A stretch of DNA of 64,000 nt. It comes from JALEFZ01 sp039820545. GTDB lineage: Bacteria; Bacteroidota; Bacteroidia; J057. The stretch spans positions 5,492 through 69,491 of the forward strand of contig JBCBPW010000031.1 of assembly GCA_039820545.1 (NCBI GenBank), written 5' to 3'. The notes under the pieces are model-generated. The model was given only the letters and a program-made list of their open reading frames with translations. It had not been told where the DNA came from and ran no database searches. Below are positions 59,737 through 64,000 of this stretch, in pieces (position 1 is the first letter of the stretch; the number at the start of each line of letters is the position of its first letter). The translations under genes were made by a program, and so were the position numbers.

Positions 59737-61692
59737 ATGACAGAAGAAACTGACAAAAATCTCGAACAAAAAGAAGAACTGCAGAACAAAGCAGCTGAAC
59801 AAGAGCCAACTGTAATTATCACCTCGGAGGAGGAAGACCTACCTACAGTTGAAGAAGACGATCCCAACGCAACGCAAAAGCCCGAAGGCGATGAGTCCCT
59901 CAAAGCGGAACTGATCGAAGGCCTCGGTGACGATGATGACGATGACGATGAGTGGTGGAAAACAGGAGACGATTATACAAAGTCTCAGCGTGAGGAAATG
60001 GCCAAAATGTATGCTGGCACCCTACGTGAGTTTAACGCCAACGAAATCGTCCAAGGTACGGTAGTAAGTATCGGTGACAAAGAAGTCGTGATGAACATCG
60101 GCTTCAAGTCTGAAGGAGTGATTCCTTCCAACGAATTCAGAGAGGACGACATCAAGCCTGGAGTAGAGGTAGAGGTATTCATTGAGAATGTAGAGGACCA
60201 GGATGGGCAGTTGATCCTTTCACGCCGCCGCGCCAAGCACATGCGTGCATGGGAGCGCATTGAAGAGTCTATGGAGAAAGATACAGTTCTTCAGGGACAC
60301 GTGATGCGTCGTACCAAAGGAGGTTTTGTAGTAAATATTGATGGAATTGAGTCCTTCTTGCCAGGATCTCAGATTGATGTGAAGCCTGTACGTGACTTTG
60401 ATGCGTATGTAGGCCGCAACATGGAGTTCAAAGTCGTGAAGATCAACCACGCATACGAAAACGTGGTCGTATCTCACAAAGTACTCATCGAGGCCAAACT
60501 CGAGGAGCAGCGCAAGGAGATTCTCCAGAACTTGGAAAAAGGACAGGTACTCGAGGGTACTGTCAAGAATATGACCAACTTCGGTGTGTTCATCGACTTG
60601 GGAGGTGTAGATGGACTTTTGCACATCACCGACATCTCTTGGGGACGTATCAACCACCCAGAGGAGGTACTCGAACTCGACCAGAAGGTCAACGTCGTGG
60701 TATTGGATTTCGACGATGCCAAGAAGCGTATCAGCTTGGGTATGAAGCAGCTGACCGATCATCCATGGGAGTCGCTGCCTGAAGAACTCGGAGAAGGCTC
60801 TGTCGTGAAAGGCCGCGTAGTAACGGTGGCTGATTACGGTATCTTCCTCGAGATCATGCCAGGTGTCGAAGGTCTGATCCACACAAGCGAGATGTCATGG
60901 TCTCAGCATGTCAAGAATCCTGGAGAATCCTTCAAGGTAGGAGACGAGCTAGAGGCAGTAGTACTAAACATCGACCGCGAGGACAACAAAATGTCCCTCG
61001 GATTGAAGCAGCTTCAGGAAGATCCATGGTCACTCGTAGAGGGCAAGTTCCCTGTCGGTTCCAGCCACAAGGGTATCGTCCGCAACATGACCAACTACGG
61101 TCTCTTCGTAGAACTGGATGAAGGTGTCGATGGTCTGGTACACATTTCAGATCTTTCTTGGACAAAGAAGTTCAATCACCCATCTGAGTACGTGAAGGTA
61201 GATGAGGAATTGGAAGTAGTCGTTCTGGACATCGATGTCGAAAATCGCCGCTTAAGCCTCGGCCACAAGCAGCTGACAGAAGATGTATGGGAGACATTCG
61301 CCAATATCTTTACCCTCGGTTCTTCTCACCAAGGTACCATCAAGCGTATCTCTGATAAAGGTGCGATCGTAGAACTTCAGTACGGTGTCGAAGGAAACAT
61401 TCCAAGTAAGCACCTCAAAACGGAGGACGATAAGCCAGAACTCAAGGTGGACGATACAGCAGAATTCATCGTGATCGAGTTCAACAAAGATGCCAAGCGT
61501 CTGACCCTTTCTCACACCAAGACATGGAAAGAGGAAGAGAAGAAGAAGCCTGTCAAGCGCCAGAAGACAGGTGGTGGTGGCGGATCTGCGCCTAAGCAAT
61601 CGTCCAAGTCAGGTACTACCGTACTAGGTGATATCGACGCACTTGCGAAGCTCAAGCAGCAGATGGAAGCCAACGAGAAAGACGGCGAGTAA
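59737..61692 (+). CDS. rpsA: 30S ribosomal protein S1
   Basis: 651 residues with six S1 OB-fold repeats: about 95-170 (IVQGTVVSIGDKEVVMNIG), 183-255, 272-345 (VLEGTVKNMTNFGVFIDLGG), 357-432, 444-519 (GIVRNMTNYGLFVELDEGV) and 530-600. The N-terminus is an acidic extension (EEEDLPTVEEDDPNATQ, then GDDDDDDDEWWK) that is not present in E. coli S1. The C-terminus has a basic then glycine-rich tail (KKPVKRQKTGGGGG). S1 captures mRNA on the 30S subunit and is central in Bacteroidota, where Shine-Dalgarno sequences are rare. Terminator at 61761-61785. Confidence 0.95.
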   Translation: MTEETDKNLEQKEELQNKAAEQEPTVIITSEEEDLPTVEEDDPNATQKPEGDESLKAELIEGLGDDDDDDDEWWKTGDDYTKSQREEMAKMYAGTLREFNANEIVQGTVVSIGDKEVVMNIGFKSEGVIPSNEFREDDIKPGVEVEVFIENVEDQDGQLILSRRRAKHMRAWERIEESMEKDTVLQGHVMRRTKGGFVVNIDGIESFLPGSQIDVKPVRDFDAYVGRNMEFKVVKINHAYENVVVSHKVLIEAKLEEQRKEILQNLEKGQVLEGTVKNMTNFGVFIDLGGVDGLLHITDISWGRINHPEEVLELDQKVNVVVLDFDDAKKRISLGMKQLTDHPWESLPEELGEGSVVKGRVVTVADYGIFLEIMPGVEGLIHTSEMSWSQHVKNPGESFKVGDELEAVVLNIDREDNKMSLGLKQLQEDPWSLVEGKFPVGSSHKGIVRNMTNYGLFVELDEGVDGLVHISDLSWTKKFNHPSEYVKVDEELEVVVLDIDVENRRLSLGHKQLTEDVWETFANIFTLGSSHQGTIKRISDKGAIVELQYGVEGNIPSKHLKTEDDKPELKVDDTAEFIVIEFNKDAKRLTLSHTKTWKEEEKKKPVKRQKTGGGGGSAPKQSSKSGTTVLGDIDALAKLKQQMEANEKDGE

Positions 61693-61760
61693 ATATTAAG
61701 ATCGTAAGATAAAAGAGCCGAGAGTCGTGACTCTTTGCTTGTATCTTATAAGAATAGCAG

Positions 61761-61785
61761 AGCCTCCCATTTGGGAGGCTTTTTT
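61761..61785 (+). terminator. Rho-independent terminator of rpsA
   Basis: AGCCTCCC (61761-61768) and GGGAGGCT (61773-61780) are perfect complements around a four-base loop, followed by TTTTT. Confidence 0.9.
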
Positions 61786-61852
61786 ATGGATACAACTTTA
61801 GGTATGGTTTCCTTCACTTTGGACTATGTAACACGCTTTAACCTCTTGTACC

Positions 61853-61996
61853 ATGAAACTTATTATTACTTTTGGTTTCGTCCTCCTTTCTCCTTCTCTC
61901 CAGCTACAAGCACAAAGATGGACCTTTCAAACGTTTACGAATAGCCCGAAGATGTCGCACTTTGGCTTTCCTTTTACTTTGATGGATGAGAAATAG
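61853..61996 (+). CDS. Possible tiny secreted peptide or gene remnant
   Basis: ATG 61853 opens a 47-codon frame ending at TAG 61996: MKLIITFGFVLLSPSLQLQA looks like a signal peptide cleaved before QRWTFQ, followed by about 26 residues ending FGFPFTLMDEK. It is too short for a normal secreted protein and may be the start of a truncated outer-membrane protein like the one at 62126, or a genuine small peptide. No family recognised. Confidence 0.3.
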   Translation: MKLIITFGFVLLSPSLQLQAQRWTFQTFTNSPKMSHFGFPFTLMDEK

Positions 61997-62125
61997 CGAG
62001 CCTTAGCTCAGATCAAGAATCGAACATCTTGGATTGACCCCTTTATCAGACCCTTTTTTATACATGTCGATTTTGAGTAAGTAGTCGCATCTTTTTAGAA
62101 AGAACCCCAACCTAAACCCTTTACC

Positions 62126-62854
62126 ATGAGAAATCTCGTTATTAGCCTTTGCTTTGTATGGCTAAGCATCTCCTATGTATTTCCCCAATCCACTGTTTCA
62201 CCCCCTGGAGATGAGTCTGAGCAATTCCGCCGACGTTTATCTATCAACATCATTCCGCTTGTGAGGGAAGGATTTAGATATGATCTCCTTTACCGGAAGC
62301 AACTTGGAAAAGGAGCCTATCGGGTGGCAACCCAATTTTTGCTCAACAACTCAGAAAGGGAAAGCCTCCCCAATGAAGAAACGTTTTTTTCTCGGGAAAG
62401 TGAGTCATACAATGCCGAACTCAATTTGGGCTATCAGTGGGAAATGCCGTTGCGCAATAAGCTTTCCTTGTATGTAGGAGTAGACTTAGGCATAGGATAT
62501 GGATATAGCAATCAATTGATCAACAGAGTAGATAATATGAATGGGATCAATCGTAGGAGTATTGAAATCAATCAGACAAGTTCAGAGCGCTACTTCTTCA
62601 ACATCTATCCGCTATGGGGCTTCCAGTATCAACTCTTCTCTAACTTTAGTGTGGGGATAGAGCAGCGCTTGTTAGGCCAGTTTGAGCAGAGACAGAGCTA
62701 TCAGTTGATTGATGATACTACAGTCACGCTGGATACAGGTGACATTATAGACACGAATCGCGCAGAACTAGAAACCGTCAACTCTTCTTGGTTTGTGAAT
62801 GGGAATTTAAATTCCGTCGGTTTGGTTCGTCTTTGGGTGACGCTTTATTTTTGA
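62126..62854 (+). CDS. Probable outer-membrane beta-barrel protein
   Basis: 242 residues with a signal peptide (MRNLVISLCFVWLSISYVFP then QS). The mature part has alternating-hydrophobic beta strands (RYDLLYRKQLGKGAYRVATQ, LSLYVGVDLGIGYGY, FNIYPLWGFQYQLFSNFSVG) and ends in the aromatic LVRLWVTLYF expected for an outer-membrane barrel insertion signal. No named family recognised. It is the only full-length gene between rpsA and an AT-rich gap. Function unknown. Confidence 0.65.
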   Translation: MRNLVISLCFVWLSISYVFPQSTVSPPGDESEQFRRRLSINIIPLVREGFRYDLLYRKQLGKGAYRVATQFLLNNSERESLPNEETFFSRESESYNAELNLGYQWEMPLRNKLSLYVGVDLGIGYGYSNQLINRVDNMNGINRRSIEINQTSSERYFFNIYPLWGFQYQLFSNFSVGIEQRLLGQFEQRQSYQLIDDTTVTLDTGDIIDTNRAELETVNSSWFVNGNLNSVGLVRLWVTLYF

Positions 62855-63555
62855 GGTTAGTGAAGGGGCAGGATACCGATTACAGCTTATGTTGCGTGTA
62901 AGTGATCTTCTAATTTTGGTAGAGATATAACGAAAGTCAGGAGATAGAAAGTAGCGTTTTTATTGATTTATACGATTTTCTGATAAAATGTGGAAAAATT
63001 TAGTGCCTCAATTTCTCCATTTTATCTAGCACAAATTCATCCATTATACCGGAATAAAAATTTATTATTTATTTCAATTTTTGAAAAAATAGACTCATAT
63101 TTCTGTAAATACAATCTTTCGTATTGAGAGAGAGCGAAGGTCTAGAATAGGAAGCCGAATAAGTATCTTTATCTCTTTTTAGAAGTTCATAATCAGAGTT
63201 TTAGGGGATAATATATTTGTAGGTTTCTTCTTGAAGGGGAGATCATGTGGTGAATGGCAACATTTTATAATTTTCGTAAATTATAATAAATATAATGATA
63301 TTATTAGTGAAATAATAATGGTCTGATTTTATCTAAGAGCCTAAGAAACAACGTATTTACTACAAGTTTCTCCCAGTAAATTTGTTGAATATTCATTGGA
63401 ATAATCTTGATTTTTTAAAATATAATGTATTATCTTCATATGATCATAAATGAATGTGCTGGTAGATGCCAAATATATTTGTGATCAAATGCCTTATCCC
63501 TTACAGATTATTCTAAATCACTAAACCCAAAGATTCCTATTTAAACGTTACTACC
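62855..63555. other. AT-rich gap
   Basis: 701 bases, strongly AT-rich with no ORF longer than about 20 codons, no tRNA and no clear terminator or promoter. It looks compositionally different from the flanking genes and may be decayed or horizontally acquired DNA. Confidence 0.5.
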
Positions 63556-63912
63556 ATGAAGCATTTAGCAGTATTCCTATTGGTCACACTGTGCCTAGGG
63601 TTGTGGGCTAATGAGCCTACTTCTTATGAGAATGACGTGTTCTCTCCCGACACCACCTTGGACAAATTTGTTTTAGAAGCAGGTGTCCAGTCTCCAGATT
63701 TTTATTTTCCCAATTTTACTGAACTGGTGATTACGGATGATCCTGAGACCTTTAATTGTAAGTGTAGTGGATACTTATGGGGTTCTCATAGTGTGACTTG
63801 TGGAGATGGGCAGGGGTGTGTCTGTAACTCTGGCTGGTTTGATTGCGAGTGTAAATGTGATGGGATTGATGAACCACACAGTCATGAGCCACACACAGGG
63901 CACGGTGGATAA
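63556..63912 (+). CDS. Cys/His-rich secreted peptide
   Basis: 118 residues. Signal peptide (MKHLAVFLLVTLCLGLWANE). A middle part (about 20-65) is acidic. The C-terminal 50 residues carry eight cysteines (NCKCSG, VTCGDGQGCVCNSG, DCECKCDG) and a terminal His-rich stretch (HSHEPHTGHGG), a pattern suggesting disulfide bonding or metal binding in the periplasm. No family recognised. It follows an AT-rich gap, and the window ends before any further gene can be assigned. Confidence 0.55.
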   Translation: MKHLAVFLLVTLCLGLWANEPTSYENDVFSPDTTLDKFVLEAGVQSPDFYFPNFTELVITDDPETFNCKCSGYLWGSHSVTCGDGQGCVCNSGWFDCECKCDGIDEPHSHEPHTGHGG

Positions 63913-64000
63913 AAGGGCAAGCGCTTGATAGAGCAAAAAGATGTAAATACTCGATCAATGCATGGAATTTCCCTATTCTTCCTTGAGTTCAATTTCAAAT

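Noticed and set aside
60220..60882. 220-codon minus-strand frame inside rpsA
   Set aside because: Antisense shadow of ribosomal protein S1, whose six repeats are unmistakable.
61735..61944. 69-codon frame starting at 61735
   Set aside because: It runs through the rpsA terminator; the overlapping frame at 61853 with a signal peptide is the better candidate.
63973..64000. Possible end of a minus-strand gene (TAG at 63973, reading FEIELKEE)
   Set aside because: Only eight codons are visible, too few to call a gene although a gene could continue past the window.

Overview
The window comes from the chromosome of a member of the Bacteroidota, most likely a Cytophagales- or Saprospirales-like marine or environmental lineage. 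I infer this from several things: a serine hydrolase with a type IX secretion (T9SS) C-terminal sorting domain, a TonB-dependent receptor paired with an HYC_CC_PP protein, a GIN-domain protein, a propeller-type LytS sensor kinase with a LytTR regulator, DUF5117-type metalloproteases, and promoters with the Bacteroidota -7 motif TAnnTTTG. The genus cannot be fixed from the sequence. The region is ordinary, gene-dense chromosome. I found no rRNA, tRNA, CRISPR array, prophage or intact insertion sequence. The only mobile-type gene is one Rpn/PD-(D/E)XK transposase-family nuclease.

Layout. 1-1.8 kb: arginine deiminase (cut by the window edge) and citrulline hydrolase CtlX, giving an arginine to citrulline to ornithine route. 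2-12.4 kb: lytic transglycosylase, malate dehydrogenase, glycosyltransferase, a receiver-like protein lacking its phosphoacceptor Asp, a T9SS serine hydrolase, a large zinc protease, a VOC protein and a leucine-rich-repeat protein. 12.4-18.9 kb: a Fur-family regulator, a lipoprotein, an unusual cysteine dioxygenase-methyltransferase fusion next to a LuxE-like acyl-protein synthetase, a MoxR/BchI-like ATPase and a dual-specificity phosphatase. 19.2-22.6 kb: a YbbA/YbbP-type ABC exporter. 22.8-27.3 kb: 2OG-Fe(II) oxygenase, Rpn nuclease, an Lrp regulator divergent from a PLP decarboxylase of the histidine decarboxylase type, and a TPR protein. 27.6-30.3 kb: thrS-infC without the usual rpmI-rplT.

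30.5-40.4 kb looks like an electrophile/quinone-response neighbourhood: an AraC regulator, two pirins with intact metal ligands, and two PcpA/MhqO-type ring-cleaving dioxygenases, of which the first has lost two of three expected metal ligands. A GIN-domain protein and a LytS/LytTR two-component pair are interleaved. 40.5-53.2 kb is housekeeping mixed with unknowns: a LolD-type ATPase, a thioesterase, a protein-kinase-fold orphan, a PorE-like OmpA protein, an HD hydrolase, nadD-pssA-purS, a BioD/Pta-like ATPase and a methyltransferase. 53.6-59.5 kb holds unknown secreted proteins, the HYC_CC_PP/TonB receptor pair, a small membrane protein and an ArsC-like phosphatase. 59.7-64 kb holds ribosomal protein S1, a tiny signal-peptide ORF, an outer-membrane protein, a 0.7-kb AT-rich gap and a Cys/His-rich secreted peptide.

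The points most worth following up are the cysteine dioxygenase-methyltransferase fusion with its LuxE neighbour, the inactive-looking dioxygenase paralogue, the kinase-fold orphan, the degenerate receiver, the non-AUG infC start with uncoupled rpmI-rplT, and several palindromic repeats that look like dispersed elements.
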